This document shows, piece by piece, positions 16,441-26,663 of a stretch of DNA of 64,000 bases. The notes beneath the pieces are model-generated. The model did no database searches and was not told where the DNA came from. It was given only the letters and a program-made list of their open reading frames with translations. This stretch comes from JBEBSD01 sp040394475. Its GTDB lineage: Bacteria; Bacteroidota; Bacteroidia; Cytophagales; Spirosomataceae. How positions within the stretch are numbered: position 1 is the first letter of the stretch; every line of letters begins with the position of its first letter. The position numbers were made by a program, and so were the translations under genes. Location of the stretch: the NCBI GenBank assembly GCA_040394475.1, contig JBEBSD010000002.1, positions 118,350 to 182,349 of the forward strand, written 5' to 3'.

Positions 16441-18132
16441 TTACTGCCAGGGCTTATTGGTTCCCTGCAACAGCCAGGGTTTCGACCACTGGTTGTTCGG
16501 CTGGACCGCGTGGGAAGTTTGTTCCAGCCTTTTGATAGCCTCGCCAACATTTTTTTGGTTGAGGGACAATTCATTATTCCCGTAAATGAACCGTACCGGC
16601 AATACGGGTTTGGAAGAAGCTTCTCCCGCTTGCAAGTTGGGAAACCCGGTTCTTTTATAGTCGTTCCAGGCCTCGGTGCTTAAGCTCCAGCTCGCAATCC
16701 ACTTCTGGGTGATGATTTGCTCTTGTGTTCCCTTATAGGCTACTTCCGGTTTCGCGATCAGCGCATCAAAGTGGCTGTCTACGCCCCACGTCTGAAGTGA
16801 AAGCTTAACTGCGTTTTCATAATGGGTTTTCGCATCGCCGACACTATAACCTTTAAGGGCGCCTTCTGCCAGAATGAAAGCTACTTCGGAAGAAGTGATC
16901 AGGCGCCCTTTGAGGTAGGCTGCATTGTTTGCATACCGATAGAGGTCCGATAGTTGTGATACGTGCTGATTCTGAACCGTTTGTCCGGGAGTCAAGTTGC
17001 CGTTATAATAATCCGGCTGCCGGAGGCCGGCGGGAATACCGACATACAGATTGGTATCTAACGCTGGCCCGGTATACGTATTTGGGTTGAACCGTTTGGT
17101 GAGTTTATTGCCGGCGGCCACTAATGCCTTTAAATCCACATCGTCGGCATAGGCCATCGTGGAAAGCTCATCATTGATGCGGATAAACGGATCGACATCT
17201 GTCGGCAATGCGGGGTCGGCAACCCATTGTACATGCACCGGGGCGAACCATACTTTCAAACGCGGGTCTTCCGTCTCAAGCAGCTGTTTTATAAATGCTT
17301 GCGCTGGTTTTTTTCGTCTGAAATTGGATTGCGCGTCCTGATCCAACTGGTAATTGTAGGGCCACATGTTAGAAGCTACTGTACCGACAAAGCTGATCGT
17401 TGCATCGTCACCGGGATTGGCGATATACTTTCCTGAATTGTAAACGGCTTCGATATTGGCCTTTGCCAGCTCCGGAAGTTTTTCCGATACCCGTAACGAA
17501 TAGCGGAGAATGAGGCTGTTGGCAAACCGGTGCCATTTATCGGTATTTCCGCCGTAATAAGTGTCATATCCGGTGAGATACCCGGAATTGTCTCCCGTGG
17601 CAAAAATGGCAGCTGCTTCTTTCAGTTGATCCAGGATACCTTTGTAGATCACTTCCTGGCTATCGTACTGAGGCTCCAGATGCCCGGTATTGCCCAGAAG
17701 TGCTTCCGTGTAGGGGGCGTCGCCCCAGAAATCGGCCACATTGCCAAAAAGGAAAGCCTTCATAGTCAGCGCGACTCCCTGATGAAATTTGCTCGGGCTT
17801 TGGAGCAGGTATTCATTATTGCGTAACCGATCGAAATAATCGGTCCAGTCAGTAGGTCCCCATTCGTAATGATTGACGCCCCCAAACCAGCCGTCGTGCT
17901 GAATGTGCTGCATGGTCCCCGCCATATCACCCCATCCGAGGTCGAGGTATTTGTTGGCGGCCGGCGCCATAATAGTGGGCATGATCATATTGGGGTTCGA
18001 TCCCTGCGGATCCACTACATTAGGGCTGATGTTCGCATCGGTCAGTAACTGACTGCAGGATGAGGTTAACAGCAGCGCAACTGCAACCATTGGTTTCAAG
18101 GCTGTTCTTATACTATTCATTGCTTGTATCAT
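16441..18132 (-). CDS. SusD/RagB-like outer-membrane lipoprotein
   Basis: 563 residues. A lipoprotein signal peptide ends at the lipobox LLTSSC; the ATG at 18120 is an alternative start four codons in. Early motifs such as GDMAGTMQHIQHDG and the helical TPR-like body fit the SusD-like_2 branch of substrate-binding lipoproteins, which cap the SusC channel on the cell surface. It lies 12 bases downstream of the SusC gene, the usual pairing. No glycoside hydrolase is adjacent, so a glycan substrate is not shown; peptides or other polymers are also possible. Confidence 0.9.
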   Translation of the reverse strand: MIQAMNSIRTALKPMVAVALLLTSSCSQLLTDANISPNVVDPQGSNPNMIMPTIMAPAANKYLDLGWGDMAGTMQHIQHDGWFGGVNHYEWGPTDWTDYFDRLRNNEYLLQSPSKFHQGVALTMKAFLFGNVADFWGDAPYTEALLGNTGHLEPQYDSQEVIYKGILDQLKEAAAIFATGDNSGYLTGYDTYYGGNTDKWHRFANSLILRYSLRVSEKLPELAKANIEAVYNSGKYIANPGDDATISFVGTVASNMWPYNYQLDQDAQSNFRRKKPAQAFIKQLLETEDPRLKVWFAPVHVQWVADPALPTDVDPFIRINDELSTMAYADDVDLKALVAAGNKLTKRFNPNTYTGPALDTNLYVGIPAGLRQPDYYNGNLTPGQTVQNQHVSQLSDLYRYANNAAYLKGRLITSSEVAFILAEGALKGYSVGDAKTHYENAVKLSLQTWGVDSHFDALIAKPEVAYKGTQEQIITQKWIASWSLSTEAWNDYKRTGFPNLQAGEASSKPVLPVRFIYGNNELSLNQKNVGEAIKRLEQTSHAVQPNNQWSKPWLLQGTNKPWQ

Positions 18133-18144
18133 TTCAGGTTGCTA

Positions 18145-21100
18145 TTAAAAACTAACACTAAACTTGAAGCCGACCGGCATTGTCCAGGGATTTACATTTT
18201 GCCATTCGATTCCTTGCATGAAGCGCCCATCGTTGTTCTGGAAGGCGCGCTCCGGGTCTATCCCGATTTTTGCGGCTGTCCATAGCATAATGTTCCTCGA
18301 ATAAACCGAAATATGTGCATTGCTGAAGCGCCCGAATTTCGGGAAACTGTACCCTACTGAAATTTCCCGGAGTTTGATAAAAGAGGCGTCGAATGTAATC
18401 TGCTTATCATAGCTCCACGCGTACATGTCCGTAATCGGGAGGATCCGCGTATTGGCGCCCCCGAGATGTTCTTCATAGTCGGCGTCACTCTGCGCTTCGC
18501 CTGAGGCTGTATTGATTACACCTGGAATGAATCCGCCGTCATATACGCCTTCGAACTCATAGCCACCTGTTTCTTTTGTGTGTCCGCCTACCCTGGGAAA
18601 GTTCCCGTTCTGGGGAATAATGTATTTTTCCGGATTGTCGCGCAACATGTTTTGAAGCTCATCGGCGCCATATAAGCTACCAGGGATCAGGTTGTCCAGC
18701 TGCCGTTGTGATTTCCAGTCAGACTCGCCATAGCGGTAGGTGTAGGAGAAGAAATTACCCCCTTGCCTCCAATCAAAGCTGGCCGCCAGGTTGAACCGTT
18801 TGTACTGGATGTTAACCTGCCCGCCGAACAGGAACTTCGGATTGTAATTTCCGACTTTCTGGCGAGACGTAAAATTGTCATCAGCCTGCCATTCCCCATT
18901 TTTATCCAGGATAGGCCACAGGTAATACTTGCTGCCGGGATCTGTCACATGCAGGTAACCCCGGCTGTAGAGGTCGCCGATATCCTCACCTACCCAGGTA
19001 GCAGCACCGCCTCCGTTGGATTCCCAGAGCGTGTAGTATTTCATGTCGCCTACCAGGCGGTCGATCCGGGTGCGGGTACGGGTAAAATTGGTATTGATAT
19101 CTACCGTCCAGCCGTTTTTATCCCGGATCGGCGTGCCTCCTACGCTAAGCTCCCATCCGCGGCTGGACAATTGTCCGGCATTGATTTTGGAAGCGGAGTA
19201 CCCGGAAGATGCCGCCGTTTGAATGTCCAGGATTTGGTTCCTGTTTTCTGCATAGAAATAAGTACCCTCAAAGCGGAACCGGTTCTTGAACATATTCAGT
19301 TCTACCCCGAATTCCTGAGAGGTCGCGATTTCGGGTTTAAGGTTAGGGTTGAGAAGCGTGCCCGGCATATTGGTGGTCACAAGGTCACCCCAGCCTCCGA
19401 TGCCCAACTGGTTTTCAATCTGGTACGGACCTGTATCGGTTCCTACCTGCGCCCACGTAGCCCGTAGTTTCAGCATCGAGACAGCGGCCGGGAGATCAAA
19501 ACTGTTGCTGGGCAGCCAGCTCACCCCCGCGGATGGGTAGAAATACGAACGATTGGAGACCGGAAGTGTACTCGACCAGTCATTCCGTGCGGTCACATCC
19601 AGGTAAAGTTGATCTTTATAGCCGATATTAGCCATTCCCATCACGCTTTGAATCCTTCGCAAATAGGTATTGTTCGTGTTCCCCCGTGCCGCGGCTGCGA
19701 TATTGGAAATCCGGTACAGGCCAGGCACTGAAAGCGGGGTCCCCCCCATATAAAGATCTCCGTTGCGGCGAACCATGTTGTTTCCGCCGACCGACACCAG
19801 TACATCCAGGTCTTTAAATTTATTGTGATAGGTCAGCATGGCGTCCATATTGGTTTCCTGATGGTCGACGTTGTCCAGGAAATAAGAGCCCTGACTTGCA
19901 CGAGAATAGCTCCAGGGGATTTTCGTTTCTCTCCGTTCTGTGGACGCGTCGTGCGTGACGCGTGCATAGGCTCTCAGTGTCGGAAGAATGTCCCAGTCTA
20001 ACCGGACGTTCCCGTAGGTGTGCCGGCGATTAAAGGAGTTGCTGACGGCTTCGGCCAGAAAGTACGGGTTGTTATTGCCGGAATGCGGGGTTTTTTGCCG
20101 GATGTTTTCACCACCGGATACCCAGTAATCCTTTAATTCACGGATGTCTACATTCGACCATTGGTAGACGGCTTCCAGTGGATTCGTGCCGCGGCTGGCA
20201 GTATTAGGACGGTTGTTGGACCAGGAATTTACATAATTCAGATTGGTGCTGACCCTTACTCTCTTATTGATTTCATACTGAGCCGATGTCGTGAAAGCAT
20301 TTCTCAAAAGATCGGCGCCGGGAATATTTCCCTGGTGGTTCATATAGTCATAGGCAATCCGATACGTGAATTTATCCTTCGATCCCGAGATGGAAAGGTT
20401 ATTGGTGGAAGTAATACCGGTTTGCAGGAAATTTTTCATATTGTCTTTATAGGAGCGCAGTTCGGTTGGAACAGGCATTCCGTTCTCATCCAGGGGGCTG
20501 TTCCATTGAACAGCTTTAATGCCCTTATCGAGTTCAGGGCCTCCCCAATAAGCCGAACTTTGATCCAGGCGGTCGTTTCGGCTTCCGTTCGCATACTTAT
20601 AATGGAAATTTAAAAAGCGGTAAGGGACTTCAAATACGTTGCTGGTAGAGAATGTTATTCCCAGGCCCTGACCTTTTTTGCCGGATTTGGTGGTGATTAA
20701 AATAACACCATTGCCCGCTCTGGATCCATAAAGTGCCGCTGCGCTCGGTCCTTTTAAAACCGAAACGCTTTCTATATCCTCCGGATTAATATCCGAGATG
20801 ATATTTCCATAGTCGACCTGGTTACGATCGCCTCTTTGCTTAACGTTGTGCAGGTTGTTGACCATCGGCACGCCATCAATGACGAATAGGGGTTGGTTAT
20901 CGTTACTGAGTGAGGAAGCGCCTCGTATAACCACGCTTACTGAAGAGCCGACGCCGCTGGTTTGGTTTAAGGTCAAACCGGCCACGCGTCCGGCCAGGGC
21001 ATTTACCACGTTCTCCTGAGGTACGTTGACCATGTCGTCGCCACTCACCTTGCCTACCGAATAGCTCAGGGATTTGGTTTCGCGTTTGATACCCAGGGCG

Positions 21101-21495
21101 GTTACAACGGCTTCGTCAAGCATTTCAATACTTTCTGCCAGTTGGAGATCGATGACGCTGCGACTCCCCACGGTAATTTCCTGGCTTTCATAACCGATAA
21201 AGGAGAAAATCAGTACGGATGTATTACCCGGTACATCAATGGTATAGGTACCGTCAGCGTTCGAGGTCGTGCCGGTGGTGGTGCCTTTCAGGAGGATACT
21301 CACTCCCGGGAGCGCCATCCCATCTGCGGAAGAAGTTACTTTCCCGGTAACAGCCCGCGCCACGGCGGTACCGGAGGAGGTTACAGGATGTGCTTCGGCG
21401 ACAGCAGTGCGGCCTGCTTTCAGGTCACCGGTGTTGATCAGCGCCATACAGCATACCCCTGCTATCCACTTGTAATTGGACGTAGAAAATTTCAT
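18145..21495 (-). CDS. SusC/RagA family TonB-linked outer-membrane transporter
   Basis: 1116 residues with a signal peptide, an N-terminal carboxypeptidase-D-like regulatory domain (about 48-125; GKVTSSADGMALPGVSILLK), the SusC-typical segment DEAVVTALGIKRETKSLSYS, a TonB plug (about 145-270, with PLFVIDGVPM and SAAALYGSRAGNGVILITTK) and a 22-strand barrel ending in aromatic FKFSVSF. It forms a TonB-dependent uptake complex with the SusD lipoprotein encoded directly downstream. There is no adjacent ECF sigma/anti-sigma pair, so regulation is not visible. The DUF1501 and DUF1553 genes upstream are on the same strand and may belong to the same locus. Confidence 0.93.
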   Translation of the reverse strand: MKFSTSNYKWIAGVCCMALINTGDLKAGRTAVAEAHPVTSSGTAVARAVTGKVTSSADGMALPGVSILLKGTTTGTTSNADGTYTIDVPGNTSVLIFSFIGYESQEITVGSRSVIDLQLAESIEMLDEAVVTALGIKRETKSLSYSVGKVSGDDMVNVPQENVVNALAGRVAGLTLNQTSGVGSSVSVVIRGASSLSNDNQPLFVIDGVPMVNNLHNVKQRGDRNQVDYGNIISDINPEDIESVSVLKGPSAAALYGSRAGNGVILITTKSGKKGQGLGITFSTSNVFEVPYRFLNFHYKYANGSRNDRLDQSSAYWGGPELDKGIKAVQWNSPLDENGMPVPTELRSYKDNMKNFLQTGITSTNNLSISGSKDKFTYRIAYDYMNHQGNIPGADLLRNAFTTSAQYEINKRVRVSTNLNYVNSWSNNRPNTASRGTNPLEAVYQWSNVDIRELKDYWVSGGENIRQKTPHSGNNNPYFLAEAVSNSFNRRHTYGNVRLDWDILPTLRAYARVTHDASTERRETKIPWSYSRASQGSYFLDNVDHQETNMDAMLTYHNKFKDLDVLVSVGGNNMVRRNGDLYMGGTPLSVPGLYRISNIAAAARGNTNNTYLRRIQSVMGMANIGYKDQLYLDVTARNDWSSTLPVSNRSYFYPSAGVSWLPSNSFDLPAAVSMLKLRATWAQVGTDTGPYQIENQLGIGGWGDLVTTNMPGTLLNPNLKPEIATSQEFGVELNMFKNRFRFEGTYFYAENRNQILDIQTAASSGYSASKINAGQLSSRGWELSVGGTPIRDKNGWTVDINTNFTRTRTRIDRLVGDMKYYTLWESNGGGAATWVGEDIGDLYSRGYLHVTDPGSKYYLWPILDKNGEWQADDNFTSRQKVGNYNPKFLFGGQVNIQYKRFNLAASFDWRQGGNFFSYTYRYGESDWKSQRQLDNLIPGSLYGADELQNMLRDNPEKYIIPQNGNFPRVGGHTKETGGYEFEGVYDGGFIPGVINTASGEAQSDADYEEHLGGANTRILPITDMYAWSYDKQITFDASFIKLREISVGYSFPKFGRFSNAHISVYSRNIMLWTAAKIGIDPERAFQNNDGRFMQGIEWQNVNPWTMPVGFKFSVSF

Positions 21496-21903
21496 TGAAT
21501 AGAATCGATTTAGTTATGAAAAGGTTAGTGATGTAGTAAGGAATTTAATAGTACTGATTTTTCCGGAAGTATATTTATAAGCGATCGTTATTAGGTGTCA
21601 GGCGTTAACCAAGTATTCTGAGGTATACAAGGTATCTGCCCGCGCCTGTTCTGCTGTAGATACTGCGATCAATAGGAATGGTACTATTTTTAAGTGGTAT
21701 ATTTTTATTTTTTATACGCTTTCGGTAGTGCCGGGGCACTCTGAATGTGTACGTTAAAGGTTGTATGAGTCCCATCCGGGGGCGCGTGCTTAGGCGCAAA
21801 GAAATCAGGGGGCAACCCGGTGACCCGGATTGGTCCGGCAGGAAGCAGAAAGCGTTTGCAGGAAAAGGATGCCGGGTGTATAAGGCACCGGCCCGGTAAA
21901 GGA
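21496..21903. other. Intergenic stretch upstream of SusC
   Basis: About 400 bases. The A/T-rich part next to SusC (about 21500-21720) should hold its leftward promoter, but no exact TAnnTTTG element was found. A 64-codon frame inside shows no protein-like features. The part next to the DUF1501 gene is GC-rich and shows no gene. Confidence 0.45.
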
Positions 21904-23433
21904 TCAGCTCAGAATCGCCTTGACCACATTCCCGTGAACATCCGTCAGCCGGAAACGGCGCCCCTGGAATTTGTAAACCAGCCGTTCGTGGTCTACTCCT
22001 AATAGGTGCATCAGCGTTGCGTGAAAGTCGTGTACGTGGACCGGATCCCGGAGAATGTTATAGGAGAAATCGTCGGTTTCGCCCAACGAGAACCCTGGTT
22101 TGACCCCGGCTCCCGCCATCCACATCGTGAAGCAGCGCGGATGGTGGTCCCGCCCGTAATTTTCGGCGCTGAGTTTCCCCTGCGAATAGACGGTACGCCC
22201 GAATTCACCGCCCCATACCACGAGTGTGTCTTCGAGTAATCCCCGGCGTTTCAGATCGGTAATGAGGGCGGCTGTTGCCTGGTCGGTGTCCTTACATTGA
22301 CGGGCGATCCCGCCGGGCAGGTTATCGTGGTTATCCCAACCCTGGTGATAGAGTTGTACAAATTTAACATCCTTTTCCAACAGCTTCCGGGCCAGAATAC
22401 AATTGGCGGCGTAGGTGCCTGCTTCCCGGCTTCCGGGGCCGTACAAATCAAATACTTCATCCGGCTCATCATTGATGCTCATGACATCCGGGATGGACGT
22501 TTGCATGCGGAATGCCATTTCGTATTGGGCAATCCGGGCGTCTACCTCGGGGTCGGCATAGGCTTCATTCTGAAGCTGGTTGATCTTGTTAAGGTAACCC
22601 AGCATTTCTTCCCGGTCGTGGTGGTCGTAGCCCTCAGGGTTGTTCAGAAACAACACGGGGTCCGGCCCGGAGCGGAATTGTACACCCTGGTGGCGCGAAG
22701 GCAGAAAGCCATTTCCCCATAACCGCGCGTAAAGCGGCTGGTCCTTAGGCGCATTTTTGGATACCAGTACGATAAAGGCAGGCAGGTTCTGGTTGTCGGA
22801 ACCCAGTCCGTAGCTGACCCAGGAACCGATAGCCGGCCGGCCCGGGAGCTGGTTGCCGGTTTGCAGGAAGGTGATGGCCGGGTCGTGATTGATTGCCTCG
22901 GAAAAAAGGGATTTGATGATACAGAGGTCATCGGTTACCTGTGCGGTATAGGGCAGCAATTCACTTACCCACGTGCCGCTGGCGCCATATTGGTCAAACC
23001 TGAAAGCGGAAGGTACCACGGGAAGAGAGCTCTGGTTCGCGCTCATGCCGGTGAGTCGTTGGCCACCCCGGACCGAATCCGGCAATTGCTGGCCGGCCAG
23101 TTCGATCAGCTTCGGCTTATAATCAAACGTTTCAAACTGAGAAGGTCCTCCGCTCATAAACAGGTAAACCACGCGCTTGGCCCTGGGGACCAGGTGCGGC
23201 AGGCTCTTCAGTATCTCCTGCTCAAGATTTCCGGTACTACCGCCCGATAGTCCTGCACCCGATAGTCCTGCGTCCGGTGGTCCCGACGGGCCTTTGCAGC
23301 CCAGTAACGAGCCTACTGTGAGGGCACCCAGCCCGAGTGTGCTCTTGACCAGGAAATTCCGCCGGTCCATTTTCCGGTTGATTTCCCGAAATTCGGGGGT
23401 GTTGAGCCTGAACTCTTCTTCGTGGGTACACAT
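21904..23433 (-). CDS. DUF1501 family protein
   Basis: 509 residues. The N-terminus MCTHEEEF, then DRRNFLVKSTLGLGALTVG, looks like a Tat-type signal with a hydrophobic stretch, so the protein is probably exported folded. The body has the alkaline phosphatase/sulfatase-like fold features of DUF1501, for example FMSGGPSQFETFDYKP, QLYHQGWDNHDN, LVVWGGEFGRT and GRDHHPRCFTMW. DUF1501 proteins nearly always occur beside DUF1553/DUF1549 cytochrome-type proteins, as here, where the upstream gene ends two bases before this one. The reaction is unknown; hydrolysis of sulfate or phosphate esters on polymers is a guess from the fold. Confidence 0.88.
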   Translation of the reverse strand: MCTHEEEFRLNTPEFREINRKMDRRNFLVKSTLGLGALTVGSLLGCKGPSGPPDAGLSGAGLSGGSTGNLEQEILKSLPHLVPRAKRVVYLFMSGGPSQFETFDYKPKLIELAGQQLPDSVRGGQRLTGMSANQSSLPVVPSAFRFDQYGASGTWVSELLPYTAQVTDDLCIIKSLFSEAINHDPAITFLQTGNQLPGRPAIGSWVSYGLGSDNQNLPAFIVLVSKNAPKDQPLYARLWGNGFLPSRHQGVQFRSGPDPVLFLNNPEGYDHHDREEMLGYLNKINQLQNEAYADPEVDARIAQYEMAFRMQTSIPDVMSINDEPDEVFDLYGPGSREAGTYAANCILARKLLEKDVKFVQLYHQGWDNHDNLPGGIARQCKDTDQATAALITDLKRRGLLEDTLVVWGGEFGRTVYSQGKLSAENYGRDHHPRCFTMWMAGAGVKPGFSLGETDDFSYNILRDPVHVHDFHATLMHLLGVDHERLVYKFQGRRFRLTDVHGNVVKAILS

Positions 23434-23435
23434 GG

Positions 23436-26400
23436 TCAGCGTTGGGTTAAGGTAGCGTCTGAATTTAAAATGGTACTGGCTACTACGGTATGAGCTGCCA
23501 CAACAGCGGGATCGGAGGACGGATCGATAACATACTGACCTTCCTCCAGCCAGCCGCGGGCCTTGTCGGGCTGCTCTGCAAATATTGCATGCTGGTGGTG
23601 GTACAATTGCTCCAACACTACCAGCTCCCGGTCGGGAACCTTTCTTCCGGTCAGTTTGCGGTAAGTGTGCCGGATGGCTTGCTGCAACTCCTTAAAGCCG
23701 GACATCTGTTCCCCCAAAACTTTGGCGGATTCAGTGAAAGTAGGGTCGTTCAGGGTAACCAGGGCTTGCAGCGGCGTATTGGTCTGCTGCCTGCGTACGA
23801 CACAGTAACTACGGGAAGTGGCATCGAATGTAGCAAGGGTTGGGTTGGGAACGGAGCGTTTTGTCACTACATATAAACTCCGGCGGTAAACAGCGGCGCC
23901 GGTGTCGGGGATATAACGGGCGCTGTTGATTTCCCAAAGTCCTTCGGGTTGGTACGGCTTAACACTTTCCCCTCCGATGGTACGTTGCAGTAAACCGCTG
24001 GCCGCCAGGGCATTGTCACGGATCATTTCAGCGGTCAATCTTTTGGAGGGCCCCCGTGCCAGCAGCCGGTTGCCCGGGTCTGCTTCCCTCAGTTCCGGAG
24101 TAGCCCGGGAATCCTGTTGATAGGTTGCCGACATGACCAGCAGCTTATGCAGCTTTTTGACATCCCAGCCCGATTCCTGAAAGGTAACCGCGAGCCAGTC
24201 GAGCAATTCGGGGTGACTGGGCAATTCTCCCTGGTTGCCGAAGTCTTCCGATGTTTTGACGAGGCCGGCACCAAACAGGTTTTGCCAGTAACGGTTTACG
24301 GCCACGCGGGCGGTTAAAGGGTGATCGGGGAGGGTGAGCCACTGCGCCAGTCCCAGGCGGTTGCGGGGAAGTGTGTCAGGATAGGCCAGAATAGCCTCCG
24401 GGGTTCCCGGTACTACCGCATCGCCTTTGTTATCATATTCGCCGCGTATCAGGATGTGGGCTTGTTTGGGAGAGGGCATTTCCTGCATCACCATGAGTTC
24501 CCGGATCTCCTGTGACGCGTCAGAAAGGGAGGTTCGCCAATAGGTAAGCGAGTCGCGCAAGGTTTGTATTTCCGGGTCGACGACAGCCAGGTAGTAATTT
24601 CGGAGGATGGTTTTATCCATGTCCGTCAGCGCCGGAAAGGGCTTTGTTGTCAGTTTTTGCCAGGAGGCCGTACCGGTCAGTACCTGAATCTCGAAAGGCG
24701 TCAATACCCTGCTGTAGACGGCAATGTCATCGACTTGCGCTCCCTTCAGTCCGAGTCCCCGCCACCAGCTGCCGATCTGTAAACCCACCTGATGGGTTCC
24801 TTTAAATAAAATGTCCTTGGTGAGCTTGTTTGCCTGGATGTCCGTGGCCATTTCCTGTCCGTCCAGGAAGATATGGAGACCGCCGGCACGGGAAGAGCCG
24901 TCGTAAGTCAGGGTGAGGTGTATCCATTTGTCTTTCGGGATTGTTTGCCGGGTTGTCACGGTGATGGCGTTGGCAGGGGCCGCATAGGCGAGGTTTGCCT
25001 CCAGCTTGTCACCCTTGAGGTAAAGGTGATAGCCACGGTAGTTGTAAAGCCTTTCGGCGATACTTTTATGGAAAATAACCCCTTCGTTCAGGGACTGCGG
25101 GAGGTAAACGCGGATCCCGATCGTAAAGGCTTCCGATTTCCTGAAGACACCTGTTTCATTAAGGTCGAGGTACGCATCACCATCCAGCTGCAGCGCTTGT
25201 CCGTTTTCCCGGATACTGTAGACAGGAAGGTCGCCGGGCTTTCCGGCGTCTCTTTTCATAGTTCCGGCTGACCGGGCACGCGCCCGGTTGCGGAGCGAGC
25301 TGCCGTCAAAGGGGTAGAACCCCTGAAGGGATCGCGTGGGGACGGTGTCGCGGGTAAGTTGCTGATAAGCGCCCCCGGCCAGCCAGGTTTCAAAGCCTGC
25401 GGAAGGGCGTTCCAGCGCCGCTTGTACCCGGTTTTCGTAGTTGCGTATTTGCCGGTGCAGCTGCCGCAGGTGTACTTCCTGCTCAGGGGCCGGCAATAGC
25501 AGCGTAGGGGCCGGCATCGCGTCATCCCAGGAAATCTGGCCTGCTTCCTGCACGTTGTTGAAGAAGCTGAACAGCTCGAAGTAATTTTTCTGTGAAACAG
25601 GATCGTATTTATGATCGTGGCACCGGGCACAGCTCAGTGAAATGCCGAGCATGGCATCTCCAAATGTATTCGTCCGGTCGAGCACGTATTCGGTTTGAAA
25701 CTCTTCTTCGATAATTCCGCCTTCTGCATTTTGCTGGTGGTTACGGTTAAACGCCGTGGCAATCAGCATACTCCTGGTAGGCGCGGGCATGAGGTCGCCC
25801 GCAAGTTGTTCATGCAAAAAGCGATCGTAGGGCATATTAGCATTAAAAGCCTGAATGACCCAGTCACGGTAAGGAGACATATCGCGGAGTCGGTCTACGG
25901 TATAGCCGTGCGAATCGGAAAAACGGGCCAGATCCAGCCAGTCAGTAGCCATCTTTTCACCGAAATGGGGCGATTGCAAGAGCCGGTCCACCTGTTTTTC
26001 ATAAGCATCCGGGGCCGTATCGGCCAGAAACTGGTCAATTTCCTCGGGAGCGGGCGGAAGTCCGGTGAGATCGAGCGAAAGTCGCCGCAGCAAAAGGGCT
26101 TTTTCGGCCGGGGCGGCAGGAGCGAGTTGCTCTTTTTCCAGCCGCGCCAGGATGAACGTATCAATCGTATTGTGTACCCAGTCATTGGCAAGGACGTCGG
26201 GGGCTTTGTTTTTTTCAGGCTTGATAAATGCCCAGTGCGGTTTGTAAACGGCCCCGTCCTGAATCCATTTGATTAAAACAGCTTTTTCGTAATCGCTTAA
26301 ACTCAGGTGCGATTCCGGTGTGGGCATCACAAGGTCCGGATCGGAGGAAAGTATCCGGTGAAACAGTTCGCTTTGCCCGGGTTTACCCGGACGAATGGCC

Positions 26401-26657
26401 CTCTTCCCCGGATTTTCGGGAAGATCGGAGTACGCATTTTCTGCAATATCCAGACGCAAACCGGCTTTTTGTTTCGCCAGGTCCGGTCCGTGACAGGTAA
26501 AGCAGTTGTCGGAAAGAATAGGCTTTACATGCAGGTTATAATCGATGGTAGCCGGCAGCTGCTCAACTGCTTGCCCGACGCCTTCAGGAAGGTCGGGTGC
26601 ACAGGAACAACACAGCGCCCAAATGGTCAGGGAAGGGATCAGGAGATTGTTTGCCAT
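23436..26657 (-). CDS. DUF1553/DUF1549 protein with cytochrome c-like and LamG domains
   Basis: 1073 residues from the ATG at 26657 (a TTG two codons upstream is less likely). After an N-terminal export signal comes a planctomycete-type cytochrome c domain with one haem site, CFTCH, in VKPILSDNCFTCHGPD; then DUF1549 (about 165-370, with DWLDLARFSDSHGY and CARCHDHKYDP, a second CXXCH), a LamG-like concanavalin domain (about 450-660) and DUF1553 (about 780-1030; VNRYWQNLFGAGLVKTSEDF). Such proteins are paired with DUF1501 proteins and are linked to breakdown of complex polymers in Planctomycetes; a biochemical role is not established. It is two bases upstream of DUF1501. Confidence 0.88.
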   Translation of the reverse strand: MANNLLIPSLTIWALCCSCAPDLPEGVGQAVEQLPATIDYNLHVKPILSDNCFTCHGPDLAKQKAGLRLDIAENAYSDLPENPGKRAIRPGKPGQSELFHRILSSDPDLVMPTPESHLSLSDYEKAVLIKWIQDGAVYKPHWAFIKPEKNKAPDVLANDWVHNTIDTFILARLEKEQLAPAAPAEKALLLRRLSLDLTGLPPAPEEIDQFLADTAPDAYEKQVDRLLQSPHFGEKMATDWLDLARFSDSHGYTVDRLRDMSPYRDWVIQAFNANMPYDRFLHEQLAGDLMPAPTRSMLIATAFNRNHQQNAEGGIIEEEFQTEYVLDRTNTFGDAMLGISLSCARCHDHKYDPVSQKNYFELFSFFNNVQEAGQISWDDAMPAPTLLLPAPEQEVHLRQLHRQIRNYENRVQAALERPSAGFETWLAGGAYQQLTRDTVPTRSLQGFYPFDGSSLRNRARARSAGTMKRDAGKPGDLPVYSIRENGQALQLDGDAYLDLNETGVFRKSEAFTIGIRVYLPQSLNEGVIFHKSIAERLYNYRGYHLYLKGDKLEANLAYAAPANAITVTTRQTIPKDKWIHLTLTYDGSSRAGGLHIFLDGQEMATDIQANKLTKDILFKGTHQVGLQIGSWWRGLGLKGAQVDDIAVYSRVLTPFEIQVLTGTASWQKLTTKPFPALTDMDKTILRNYYLAVVDPEIQTLRDSLTYWRTSLSDASQEIRELMVMQEMPSPKQAHILIRGEYDNKGDAVVPGTPEAILAYPDTLPRNRLGLAQWLTLPDHPLTARVAVNRYWQNLFGAGLVKTSEDFGNQGELPSHPELLDWLAVTFQESGWDVKKLHKLLVMSATYQQDSRATPELREADPGNRLLARGPSKRLTAEMIRDNALAASGLLQRTIGGESVKPYQPEGLWEINSARYIPDTGAAVYRRSLYVVTKRSVPNPTLATFDATSRSYCVVRRQQTNTPLQALVTLNDPTFTESAKVLGEQMSGFKELQQAIRHTYRKLTGRKVPDRELVVLEQLYHHQHAIFAEQPDKARGWLEEGQYVIDPSSDPAVVAAHTVVASTILNSDATLTQR

Positions 26658-26663
26658 CAGCAA

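Noticed and set aside
16283..16585. 100-codon open frame in the SDR-SusD gap
   Set aside because: It runs through the terminator and into the SusD gene antisense with no protein-like sequence.
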